This document shows positions 1-5,949 of a stretch of 9,204 nt of DNA, in pieces (position 1 is the first letter of the stretch; every line of letters begins with the position of its first letter). Below the pieces are notes generated by a model that saw only the letters and a list, made by a program, of their open reading frames with translations, was not told the DNA's origin and did no database searches. The translations under genes and the position numbers were made by a program. This stretch comes from Flavobacteriaceae bacterium. Its GTDB lineage: Bacteria > Bacteroidota > Bacteroidia > Flavobacteriales > Flavobacteriaceae. The stretch spans positions 1 through 9,204 of the forward strand of contig JABDPL010000232.1 in the NCBI GenBank assembly GCA_013042825.1, written 5' to 3'.

Positions 1-14
1 TTCCTACCCGCTTA

Positions 15-30
15 CGCAAATTAATTTGCG
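15..30. repeat. 16-bp perfect palindrome
   Basis: CGCAAATTAATTTGCG reads the same on both strands. It lies just beyond the terminator of the minus-strand tRNA block, at the edge of the window, so its own context is missing. It could be an operator, part of a second hairpin, or chance; no gene is visible in positions 1-43. Confidence 0.5.
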
Positions 31-43
31 ACGCGTCCTGGAA

Positions 44-77
44 TAAAAAAAGCGATTCGCATTTGCGAATCGCTTTT
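44..77 (-). terminator. Rho-independent terminator of the tRNA block
   Basis: An 11-bp perfect stem (51-61 with 64-74, AGCGATTCGCA and its complement) has a tiny loop. On the minus strand it is followed by a run of seven T residues (50-44). It begins 6 nt after the encoded CCA end of tRNA-Pro, as expected for the end of a tRNA transcript read from right to left. There is also a short T run on the plus side, so some activity in the other direction is possible. Confidence 0.85.
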
Positions 78-82
78 CTGCT

Positions 83-160
83 TGGTCGGGATGACAGGAT
101 TTGAACCTGCGACCCCACGGCCCCCAGCCGTGTGCGCTAACCGGACTGCGCCACATCCCG
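83..160 (-). tRNA. tRNA-Pro (anticodon GGG)
   Basis: The minus strand folds into a complete 75-nt cloverleaf plus an encoded CCA (85-83). Acceptor CGGGATG pairs with CATCCCG; the D-stem is GCGC/GCGC with a 10-nt loop containing GG; the anticodon stem is CACGG/CCGTG with loop CTGGGGG, so positions 34-36 are GGG; the T-arm is GCAGG-TTCAAAT-CCTGT. The discriminator base is A. It is the last gene of the tRNA block and sits directly before the terminator at 44-77. The tRNA-Arg copies upstream lack an encoded CCA, whereas this one has it. Confidence 0.97.
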
Positions 161-172
161 AGTTTATTATTT

Positions 173-299
173 GTAGCCCCACCCCGCCTGAATCACTTGC
201 AGGGTTCAGTCGGGCAGGCAGGACTTGCTGAATTAAATTCAGCATAAACTTCTCGTCCTGGTGAAACTCAATTGGTCGTTTCACTTTAGTAGCCCCACC
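173..299 (-). repeat. 11-bp tRNA-end duplication flanking a 105-nt insertion
   Basis: The sequence GTAGCCCCACC occurs at 173-183 and again at 289-299. On the minus strand it is GGTGGGGCTAC, the 3' end of the split tRNA-Arg (end of T-stem, acceptor strand, discriminator and one further base). Between the copies, 184-288 holds three hairpin-forming pieces: a GC-rich one (about 183-222, boxes CCCGCCTG and CGGGCAGGCAGG with a CTGAA/TTCAG stem), a palindrome GCTGAAT-taa-ATTCAGC (227-243), and GTGAAAC/GTTTCAC (261-267 with 278-284). Duplicated tRNA 3' ends are the usual footprint of integration at a tRNA gene, but no integrase is present; it could instead be a slip duplication or a target duplication. 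No protein gene is supported here. Confidence 0.55.
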
Positions 300-340
300 A
301 GGACTCGAACCTGGATCTAAAGTTTAGGAAACTTTTGTTC
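290..340 (-). pseudogene. 3' part (51 nt) of a split tRNA-Arg(CCU)
   Basis: On the minus strand this reads from GAAC (3' strand of the D-stem) through anticodon stem AAAGT, loop TTCCTAA (anticodon CCT), stem ACTTT, T-arm CCAGG-TTCGAGT-CCTGG, acceptor strand TGGGGCT and discriminator A. The first 21 nucleotides of the tRNA are absent here and are found at 522-542. Joined, the parts give exactly 72 nt with full base pairing, the same length as the intact copy inside the insertion. No CCA is encoded. The label pseudogene assumes the parts are not joined at the RNA level. Confidence 0.85.
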
Positions 341-521
341 CCTGCCCGCCATACTATTTTTTAAGAAGTGGTGTGAACCTGCGATTGTGACCTCACCAGG
401 ATTCGAACCTGGATCTAAAGTTTAGGAAACTTTTGTTCTATCCCTTGAACTATGAGGCCAGGTACTTCTCAATATGTCAGCAAGTCAACACCACTTCTTA
501 ATGTAAAAAGAGGCAGGCGGG
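341..521 (-). mobile_element. 181-bp inverted-repeat cassette carrying a tRNA-Arg, inserted in another tRNA-Arg
   Basis: The segment separates the two parts of the split tRNA-Arg without loss or gain of tRNA bases. Its ends form length-symmetric inverted repeats. An outer 10-nt GC-rich box (341-350 and 512-521) matches at 8 of 10 positions. A 10-nt spacer follows with almost no match. An inner 22-nt arm (361-382 and 480-501) matches at 19 of 22, including 14 in a row (TTAAGAAGTGGTGT). The 97 nt between the arms hold one complete tRNA-Arg. No transposase and no target duplication are visible. It may be a small non-autonomous element, or the product of a hairpin-mediated duplication; as RNA it would form a long stem with the inner tRNA at its tip. 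Confidence 0.55.
388..459 (-). tRNA. tRNA-Arg (anticodon CCU), intact inner copy
   Basis: The minus strand gives a 72-nt cloverleaf. Acceptor GGCCTCA pairs with TGAGGTC (one G-U at pair 2-71); D-arm GTTC-AAGGGATA-GAAC; anticodon stem AAAGT/ACTTT with loop TTCCTAA, anticodon CCT, reading AGG; 4-nt variable loop; T-arm CCAGG-TTCGAAT-CCTGG; discriminator A. No CCA is encoded (next bases are CAA). Apart from the acceptor stem and one T-loop base it is identical to the split copy around it. Pair 5-68 differs by a compensated change (T-A instead of C-G), which suggests selection for function. It is probably the working tRNA-Arg(CCU) of this locus. Confidence 0.95.
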
Positions 522-542
522 TATCCCTTGAACTATGGGGCC
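522..542 (-). pseudogene. 5' part (21 nt) of a split tRNA-Arg(CCU)
   Basis: On the minus strand this is acceptor GGCCCCA, TA, D-stem GTTC and D-loop AAGGGATA, and then the sequence changes abruptly into the GC-rich end of the inserted cassette. The acceptor pairs with TGGGGCT of the 3' part at 291-297, with a G-U pair only at 1-72. The intact inner copy continues from GATA straight into GAAC, which fixes the break point to the base. Confidence 0.85.
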
Positions 543-564
543 TTACTATGATCCTTAGCGTTTT

Positions 565-593
565 CAAAACTCAGATCATGAGGCTAATCACAA
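565..593 (-). promoter_or_regulatory. Candidate promoter of the tRNA block
   Basis: On the minus strand TTG (593-591) is followed after 18 nt by GAGTTTTG (572-565), seven of eight positions of the Bacteroidota -7 box TAnnTTTG. Transcription would start roughly 15-20 nt before the 5' end of the split tRNA-Arg at 542 and run through both tRNA-Arg copies and tRNA-Pro to the terminator at 44-77. This is inferred from consensus only. Confidence 0.35.
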
Positions 594-600
594 GGAGAAC

Positions 601-638
601 AAAAATAAAAAAAGAGATGCACTTTTATGCATCTCTTT
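601..638 (-). terminator. Rho-independent terminator of the DUF4382 operon
   Basis: The 11-bp perfect stem AAAGAGATGCA/TGCATCTCTTT (611-621 with 628-638) has a 6-nt loop and is followed on the minus strand by a T-rich run (TTTTTTTATTTTT including the end of the stem). It starts about 22 nt after the stop codon of the minus-strand gene at 661 and insulates that operon from the tRNA block. Confidence 0.9.
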
Positions 639-660
639 CCGAATAATCGTAATTCAAAAG

Positions 661-2019
661 TTATTCTAAAGTAATTTCGCCAATATCGGTATTTTCTCCC
701 GCGAGAACCACCACATCACTCAAAACCTGCTCGGATAAACCAGAAGCGGCATCGGGCGTGAGGGTTAAGGTGTATGTGCCTGGCAGCAGGCCTTCAATAC
801 TAAAACTGCCCGTATTATCGGTTGTGGTATTTCCCGTTGAACCTGCGCCATTATCGGCAACAACTTCAACATCTACATCGGCAGGCAAAACAATGCCTGA
901 TATGCTACCTGGAATGGGCTCCAATACGATCTCACCCACATCGGTATTCTCTCCGGCTAAGACCTCAACATTCTCGACAAGTGCTTCATAATAACCCGAT
1001 CCATCCTCGGGTGTAATGATCAGTGAATAGGTGCCGGCAGGTACGCCTTCAATTGCAAAAGCACCCGTTCCATCGGGAACAACATTGAATTGATCTCCAA
1101 GGCCGTTGTCAGCCAGTACCTCTACAGGCACATCCGACGGTGAAACACTTCCGGAAATACTTCCAAGCAATTCGAGGACGATCTCCCCTACATCAGTATT
1201 TTCCCCTGCTACTACAACAACATCTTCTACAGTAGCGCCGTTGTAACCTGAATTCGGATCCGGATCAATCTGAAGCATATATGTTCCCGGACTTAAACCG
1301 GCTAAAAGAAAATTACCCGTATCATCCGTAGCTGCTGAAATTTGCTCTGAACCGTTGTCGGCAGTTACATTTACGGCTATGTCTCCCGGAACAACTGTTC
1401 CTGAAATAGTACCTGTTGTAGCCTCAAGGCTTGCCCTGAGAACAGGTTTAAGAATAATATTTCCTGAATTACCGGCGACCACTATAGACTCTTCTACAAC
1501 AAAATCAAGAATAAAGGAATAATTGAAATCGGGATCTATTTGCTGGTCAACCTTGACCTTCAATCCGGATTGCTGTCCGCTGGGTGTCATCAATGGAGAT
1601 TCCACCCCATCGATAACGATGGAATTATTCTCGCCCAAAACCAGGCGGATCTGTTTCAGGAATCCTGCTTCGATCTCTTCATTTTCAACCAATGGGACAT
1701 CAACGCCACCTGTAAGCTCAAGAATATCATAAATTCCGGGTTCAATAATCCCTAAAGACAGCCAGCCGCCATCTTCGTCATTGTCATCGGATTCGCTGTC
1801 ATACTTTATCATGACATCCACCACTTCAATAAAGAGGTTTTCGAAGTCACCAGGATCATCTATAAGTTTAATCGAAATCCGCGCCGGTCCGGCTTCCTCA
1901 CCGGGATTTAAAGCGGAATCATTCAGATCATCACCAAGGGTGTTTGTCTCATTACATGCATGGAACATTAGGGCAACCAGCATCAACGCGATGTATCTGG
2001 TAAGGTTTAGTAGTTTCAT
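661..2019 (-). CDS. DUF4382 lipoprotein with three C-terminal beta-sandwich repeats
   Basis: The 452-residue product begins with a short lipoprotein signal peptide; the hydrophobic stretch (about residues 9-21) ends at FHAC, making Cys22 the likely lipidated residue, so the mature protein should be anchored in the membrane at the cell envelope. Residues about 45-200 match the DUF4382 family: the motif PGIYDILEL (94-102), IRLVLG (124-129), PSGQQSGLKV (146-155), a LDF motif (171-173) and the ending ILKPVLRA (189-196). Residues 203-285, 286-370 and 371-452 are three repeats with the pattern G(S/T)ISG, ADNG, TG.F, (P/A)GTY and AGENTD(V/I)GEI, resembling carboxypeptidase regulatory-like or prealbumin-like domains. 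The function of DUF4382 is unknown. The gene lies 34 nt after another DUF4382 gene and is followed by a terminator at 601-638, so they form a two-gene operon. No Shine-Dalgarno is visible; the upstream region is A/T-rich. Confidence 0.9.
   Translation of the reverse strand: MKLLNLTRYIALMLVALMFHACNETNTLGDDLNDSALNPGEEAGPARISIKLIDDPGDFENLFIEVVDVMIKYDSESDDNDEDGGWLSLGIIEPGIYDILELTGGVDVPLVENEEIEAGFLKQIRLVLGENNSIVIDGVESPLMTPSGQQSGLKVKVDQQIDPDFNYSFILDFVVEESIVVAGNSGNIILKPVLRASLEATTGTISGTVVPGDIAVNVTADNGSEQISAATDDTGNFLLAGLSPGTYMLQIDPDPNSGYNGATVEDVVVVAGENTDVGEIVLELLGSISGSVSPSDVPVEVLADNGLGDQFNVVPDGTGAFAIEGVPAGTYSLIITPEDGSGYYEALVENVEVLAGENTDVGEIVLEPIPGSISGIVLPADVDVEVVADNGAGSTGNTTTDNTGSFSIEGLLPGTYTLTLTPDAASGLSEQVLSDVVVLAGENTDIGEITLE
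664..1413 (-). repeat. Three tandem about 250-bp coding repeats
   Basis: Three units (about 1413-1165, 1164-910, 909-664) encode the beta-sandwich repeats of the lipoprotein. The closing motif AGENTDVGEI is nearly the same in protein, but the three copies use different synonymous codons, so this is an old domain duplication and not a fresh tandem expansion. Confidence 0.85.
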
Positions 2020-2053
2020 AGAAAAGATTTTTGGTTATGTTTTATATACGAAG

Positions 2054-2626
2054 CTATTGCCGTTTTAGATCATGGAAATCATAATTTACCTGAGGATTCA
2101 GTATTAATTGACCATCTAAAGGCCCATCCAGAATCGAACTGGAAAGATCCATTTCAACATCCAGACCATAAGATTTCCCTTTTGAGATCATACGATCAAC
2201 AGGCATATTCAGATTCCCCAATTGAATGCTATTGGTATAAAGATCAATTTTACTGCCTTGCCGTATTACATAGTTATTCGGCCCCAATACCAGTTTAATA
2301 GCGTAAATCCTTCCAATGGGCAAACTCGAAGCGTCGGTCAACAGGACTTGACGCCCGTCAACCAGTTCCTGGAGGTCGTAAATTCCAGGATTAGATGAAG
2401 AAATACGCCACCAGCAATCAGGATCATTCTCATCATCGATAACTTTAACATGAACTTCGGAAAGATCTATAACGAATCGGTCATAGGGACTTTCAGAACC
2501 CTTGATGCTGACGCTTAGGGAAGCCACATTATCAGGGTTGAAAGTTTCTTCAACAGAACAATTGAAAATAAAAAGAAACCCAAGGCAAAAGGTCAAAAGA
2601 CCTCGACGGTTTTGAGGGAATGTCAT
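2054..2626 (-). CDS. Short DUF4382-like lipoprotein
   Basis: The 190-residue product has a lipoprotein signal peptide with a hydrophobic stretch at residues 10-22 and a probable lipidated Cys23 (IFNC-SVEE). The remainder follows the DUF4382 pattern: an opening strand ASLSVSIKG (35-43), a Trp pair (about 72-73) before NPGIYDLQEL, then IKLVLGPNNYVI and a final LNPQVNYDF. It shares GIYD(I/L) and (I/K)xLVLG motifs with the larger lipoprotein downstream. It lacks the PSGQQSGLK and LDF motifs, so it is a diverged member, and it carries no extra C-terminal domains. It is the first gene of the operon, 34 nt before the next start. The role is unknown; the paired arrangement suggests that the two lipoproteins work together or arose by duplication. 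Confidence 0.85.
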   Translation of the reverse strand: MTFPQNRRGLLTFCLGFLFIFNCSVEETFNPDNVASLSVSIKGSESPYDRFVIDLSEVHVKVIDDENDPDCWWRISSSNPGIYDLQELVDGRQVLLTDASSLPIGRIYAIKLVLGPNNYVIRQGSKIDLYTNSIQLGNLNMPVDRMISKGKSYGLDVEMDLSSSILDGPLDGQLILNPQVNYDFHDLKRQ

Positions 2627-2931
2627 TGTAAAGGGGATTAATTAATGCTCTATTTTAAGAATTAATTTCTGTTTTCACATATTTTTCCATTAAAGTGCAA
2701 AAATTCAGGGTAATAACCCTCCAGGTGACAAAATGTTCGATGAGAGGTAAAATTAATACCATAATTTAATTGGTTCTTCCTGAGATAAAAGACCCCATCA
2801 TTGATTTTTTATCCCTTATCCGCTTATGCCATGTGAATAGTTTTTAAATCAAAAATCAGCCAAATGTAAAATGAGTTTCATTTGAATTCCATCAAATTAA
2901 TTACCTTTCTACACTTCAAAACTAACTAACC
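2627..2931. other. 305-bp divergent intergenic region
   Basis: This AT-rich spacer separates the minus-strand DUF4382 operon from the plus-strand DUF5916 gene and must hold both promoters. The plus promoter is proposed at 2882-2909. For the minus strand a perfect TAnnTTTG box (TACATTTG, 2868-2861) is present but has no good upstream TTG at the usual distance and would give a leader of over 200 nt. A small hairpin AGGGT-aata-ACCCT is at 2707-2720. No small gene is convincing here. Confidence 0.5.
2882..2909 (+). promoter_or_regulatory. Promoter of the DUF5916 gene (Bacteroidota type)
   Basis: TTTG (2881-2884) is followed after 17 nt by TACCTTTC (2902-2909), seven of eight positions of the TAnnTTTG box used by the primary sigma factor of Bacteroidota. 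The predicted start near 2915 leaves a leader of about 17 nt before the ATG at 2932, with no Shine-Dalgarno sequence, which is normal for the group. Confidence 0.5.
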
Positions 2932-5148
2932 ATGCCCAAAGCAATAGTTTGGATTATCTTGTTGGTCCTGGGAATTCCTAATGGATTACAAGCCCAGGAA
3001 CAGTATCAGGCAGAAAGACCCTCATTTGATGCTACGAGAATTTCAACTGATCCGGAAATAGATGGTGATATTATCAATGATGAGGTTTGGCAAGATATCT
3101 ATCCAATCACCGATTTAAAACAAATCAGGCCTAAGTATAATGACCCGGTCTCTGAAAAGACAGAAGTAAGAGTGGCCTTCTCAAAAAATACCTTCTATGT
3201 CGGGGTGATCTGTTATGATTCACAACCGGAAAATATCGTGGTTTCCGATTCCCGTCGCGATTCCGATTTAAGCGATGAAGATAGTTTTCTTTTTATAGTA
3301 GATACCTATAACGATCAGCAGAATGGATTTCTCTTCGGAACCAATCCCGATGGCATGGAGTACGATGCCCAGATAGACAATGAGGGCAAGGGAAATTTCA
3401 ACCAAAACCGTGCACAACAAGGTGGCGTGATCGGGGGAACAAACCTGAATTGGGATGCCACCTGGTTAGTGAGAACCGAAAAAGGAGAATACGGCTGGAG
3501 TGCGGAGTTTGCTATTCCTTTACGATCCCTTCGCTTTGGTGGTGGGGAGAATCAAACCTGGGGCATCAATTTCCAAAGAAATATCAGCAAGAATACCGAA
3601 ACGTCTTACTGGGCCAATCTGCCACTGGGCTTTGATATCAAGCGCCTTTCGCTGGCAGGAAAAATGCACGGGTTGAATCTCAAAAATCCAGGAAATTTAA
3701 AATTGATCCCCTATGGTCTTGTACAGGTTATCAATAACCGGGCCGTAGATCCTGACGATACTTCTACAGATTATGAATTTGGTGCAGATGTGAAATACAG
3801 TGTCACCCCCAGCCTGACCCTGGATCTCACGTACAACACTGATTTTGCCCAGGTGGAAGTCGATGATCAGCAAGTGAACCTGGATCGGTTTAATCTGTTC
3901 TTTCCTGAAAAGCGGCCGTTTTTCCTGGAGAATGCGGGCCAGTTTACCGTTGGCAGTCCGGGTGAAGTCGATCTGTTCTTCAGCAGACGGATTGGGATAA
4001 GCGATGATGGCCAACTTGTCCCCATAATTGGCGGGGCCCGGCTTTCAGGTAAAGTAGGCCAGACCAATATAGGGCTGTTAAGTATGTTTACAGATGATGT
4101 AGGCGATCTTTCAATCGAAAAAAACAATTTCACTGTAGCACGGGTTAACCAGGATTTTCCGAATAGCCGATCCTCTTTAGGAGCTGTTTTTGTAAGCCGC
4201 ACAGGCCTGGGCGATATGGATGATGACAACAACCAGGTCTATGCGATTGATGGGCGCTATGGATTAGGCAAGAAAGCCCAGCTAAGTGGATTTTATGCCA
4301 GGAGTAATACTCCGGGAATAAGCGATGATGAACATGCGTTTAAATTGCAGGCCAACTATAACTGGAATGGCTGGAACCTGAACGGTGCCTATACCGAGGT
4401 TGGCGAAGGCTTTAATCCGGAGGTGGGGTTCCTGCAACGTACCGCCTTTCGCAAGCCGGAAGCATTGATCTTTAAAGCGCACCGGCTGGAGAACTGGGGG
4501 AATATGCTCGAGATCAGGCCACATGCCTCATACAGGGGTTATTGGAATTTTGATGGCGACCAGGTTACAGGTTTTCTGCATATCGATAACCACTGGGTCT
4601 GGAAAAGCGGTTTTGAGATCCATACAGGAATCAATTTTACCACCGAAGGCGTATTTCAGCCTTTCAACCTGCAGGGCGTGACGGTTGATGCCGGAACATA
4701 TAATCATGAAGAATTACAGTTTGTCCTGATAACGAATCCGAACAAACCTTTATCCCTAAGCGGAAGGACTATTATCGGGGGATATTTTGGAGGGGATCGC
4801 ATCACCAATTCATATACCCTCAGATTTCGGTTAGGCGATAAATTCAATTCCGAATACAGTTTGAGCCATAATCAGCTGAATTTACCGAACGGTGATGTCA
4901 CCGCCGTTATCAATAAACTCCGCCTCGCCTATTCCTTTACACCGCGTATGTTCCTTCAGGGTTTGATCCAGCACAATAATATTTCTAATATCTTTTCGGT
5001 AAATGCGCGATTTGCATGGCTTCAGAATGCAAATACAGGATTATTCGTAGTATGGAATATCGTGAAAGATGACGATATTCTAGATGGACTGGACAACCAG
5101 AGCATAACGGTAAAATACACCCATAGGTTTGATCTGCTCAGGCGATAA
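2932..5148 (+). CDS. DUF5916 outer-membrane protein with N-terminal CBM9-like domain
   Basis: The 738-residue product begins with a classical signal peptide (hydrophobic residues about 5-18, probable cleavage after LQA at residue 21). Residues about 40-215 resemble family 9 carbohydrate-binding domains: DPEIDGDIINDEVW near residue 40, then a DSFLFIVDTYND segment and the ending WSAEFAIPLRSLRF. From about 240 to the end is the DUF5916 region, marked by YNTDFAQVEVDDQQVNL (301-317) and the signature FFPEKRPFFLEN (323-334). The rest alternates aromatic and polar residues and reads like an outer-membrane beta-barrel, ending RFDLLRR. Such proteins are common in Bacteroidota; the substrate or partner is unknown, and sugar binding is only suggested by the domain. 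Length is usual for the family. The gene stands alone on the plus strand and its stop lies 1 nt from the stop of the convergent amidotransferase gene. Confidence 0.9.
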   Translation: MPKAIVWIILLVLGIPNGLQAQEQYQAERPSFDATRISTDPEIDGDIINDEVWQDIYPITDLKQIRPKYNDPVSEKTEVRVAFSKNTFYVGVICYDSQPENIVVSDSRRDSDLSDEDSFLFIVDTYNDQQNGFLFGTNPDGMEYDAQIDNEGKGNFNQNRAQQGGVIGGTNLNWDATWLVRTEKGEYGWSAEFAIPLRSLRFGGGENQTWGINFQRNISKNTETSYWANLPLGFDIKRLSLAGKMHGLNLKNPGNLKLIPYGLVQVINNRAVDPDDTSTDYEFGADVKYSVTPSLTLDLTYNTDFAQVEVDDQQVNLDRFNLFFPEKRPFFLENAGQFTVGSPGEVDLFFSRRIGISDDGQLVPIIGGARLSGKVGQTNIGLLSMFTDDVGDLSIEKNNFTVARVNQDFPNSRSSLGAVFVSRTGLGDMDDDNNQVYAIDGRYGLGKKAQLSGFYARSNTPGISDDEHAFKLQANYNWNGWNLNGAYTEVGEGFNPEVGFLQRTAFRKPEALIFKAHRLENWGNMLEIRPHASYRGYWNFDGDQVTGFLHIDNHWVWKSGFEIHTGINFTTEGVFQPFNLQGVTVDAGTYNHEELQFVLITNPNKPLSLSGRTIIGGYFGGDRITNSYTLRFRLGDKFNSEYSLSHNQLNLPNGDVTAVINKLRLAYSFTPRMFLQGLIQHNNISNIFSVNARFAWLQNANTGLFVVWNIVKDDDILDGLDNQSITVKYTHRFDLLRR

Positions 5149-5149
5149 A

Positions 5150-5881
5150 CTATCTGTAAATCTCAACAAACCGTTGAAGGATTCTTTCGGGATGTACAAC
5201 ATTTGAACCGCTCATTTCACGTATGAGTTTTTCGGCATCTTCCGGTTTGAAATATCCGTGATTCTTGTAAACATCTATTCGCAACTGTATGCCCTGTTCA
5301 TCCAGTTCCACATGAAACTGGGTAGCGTAGATGTTCGATTGAAAACGGATCATTTGAGAGGGGCATACATCTGATTCTGCCAGTAAAACAGCTCCCGGTG
5401 GTAGAGCCTGGCAGGCTTCTTTATGGCCGCAATAGGCTGTAAATTCTTCGGGTATTCCCTCAAGTAATTTATCCGCAGACCCGGCTTCCGTAAGACTGAT
5501 TTGAGCTGTTCCCACGGCTTCAGAATACCGATCTCTCGCCACTATTCCACCACGATGCATGGCGAGCGCACCCATGCCATAGCAAACACCAAGAAAGGGG
5601 AAATCGGTCTTAAACACCTGTTCCAGAATCCTATTCAGATCGCTTTCGAAACGTTTTTGATTTTCCGATTTTTCAACAGGAGGATCGCTGACATTGCTGG
5701 GGCCGCCACCCAATATTATTCCGGAATAATCCTCCAGACTGATATCTGGGATCCCTGATTTCTCCATTCGAATGCGATGAGTCTGCTGCTCCTGTAATCC
5801 ACTATACTTGAGGAATGCTGCATACTCATCATCTGAGGCTTCGTCTATAGGCCGTATTTGTAAAATGAGGAAGGGTTTCAA
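5150..5881 (-). CDS. Class I glutamine amidotransferase (GMP synthase-like domain)
   Basis: The 243-residue cytoplasmic protein is a stand-alone class I glutamine amidotransferase. The catalytic triad is visible: nucleophile Cys100 in FLGVCYGMGALA, and His190 with Glu192 in ATQFHVELD. The oxyanion-loop region is IILGGGPSNVSD (55-66). Such domains release ammonia from glutamine for a partner synthase, or act on related gamma-glutamyl substrates. No synthase is fused or encoded nearby, so the acceptor reaction cannot be named. The length fits single-domain members of the GMP synthase-like group. There are no signal peptide or membrane segments. The gene is 68 nt downstream of the minus-strand glycine-zipper pair and could be read with them, since no terminator is seen between. 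It ends 1 nt from the convergent DUF5916 stop. A peptidase-like role is possible but less likely. Confidence 0.9.
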   Translation of the reverse strand: MKPFLILQIRPIDEASDDEYAAFLKYSGLQEQQTHRIRMEKSGIPDISLEDYSGIILGGGPSNVSDPPVEKSENQKRFESDLNRILEQVFKTDFPFLGVCYGMGALAMHRGGIVARDRYSEAVGTAQISLTEAGSADKLLEGIPEEFTAYCGHKEACQALPPGAVLLAESDVCPSQMIRFQSNIYATQFHVELDEQGIQLRIDVYKNHGYFKPEDAEKLIREMSGSNVVHPERILQRFVEIYR

Positions 5882-5949
5882 TTAAATTCCGGATAATCTA
5901 TTTTTCTTCAAAAAAACATCTCTAAAATTACGTATTAATTCTGAACCGG

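Noticed and set aside
21..284. Minus-strand open frame of 87 codons across tRNA-Pro and the 105-nt insertion
   Set aside because: It runs through a tRNA gene and a hairpin-rich insertion, and its C-terminal part is read from tRNA sequence; no plausible protein features.
341..521. Group I or other self-splicing intron in tRNA-Arg
   Set aside because: Bacterial tRNA introns of this kind sit in the anticodon loop and are longer with a conserved core; this insert is in the D-arm, is only 181 nt, and is mostly a complete tRNA plus inverted repeats.
337..525. Target-site duplication flanking the tRNA cassette
   Set aside because: The flanks are GTTC on the left and TATC on the right on the plus strand; they rejoin cleanly with no repeated bases.
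452..646. Plus-strand open frame of 64 codons
   Set aside because: It is antisense to the tRNA-Arg parts and runs through the terminator hairpin at 611-638.
664..1413. Recent tandem-repeat expansion (phase-variable surface protein)
   Set aside because: The three repeats use different synonymous codons throughout, so the duplication is old and slippage at this site is unlikely.
5882..5949. Terminator or promoter between the glycine-zipper pair and the amidotransferase gene
   Set aside because: The 68-nt spacer is AT-rich but has no stable hairpin and no TAnnTTTG box at a usable distance.
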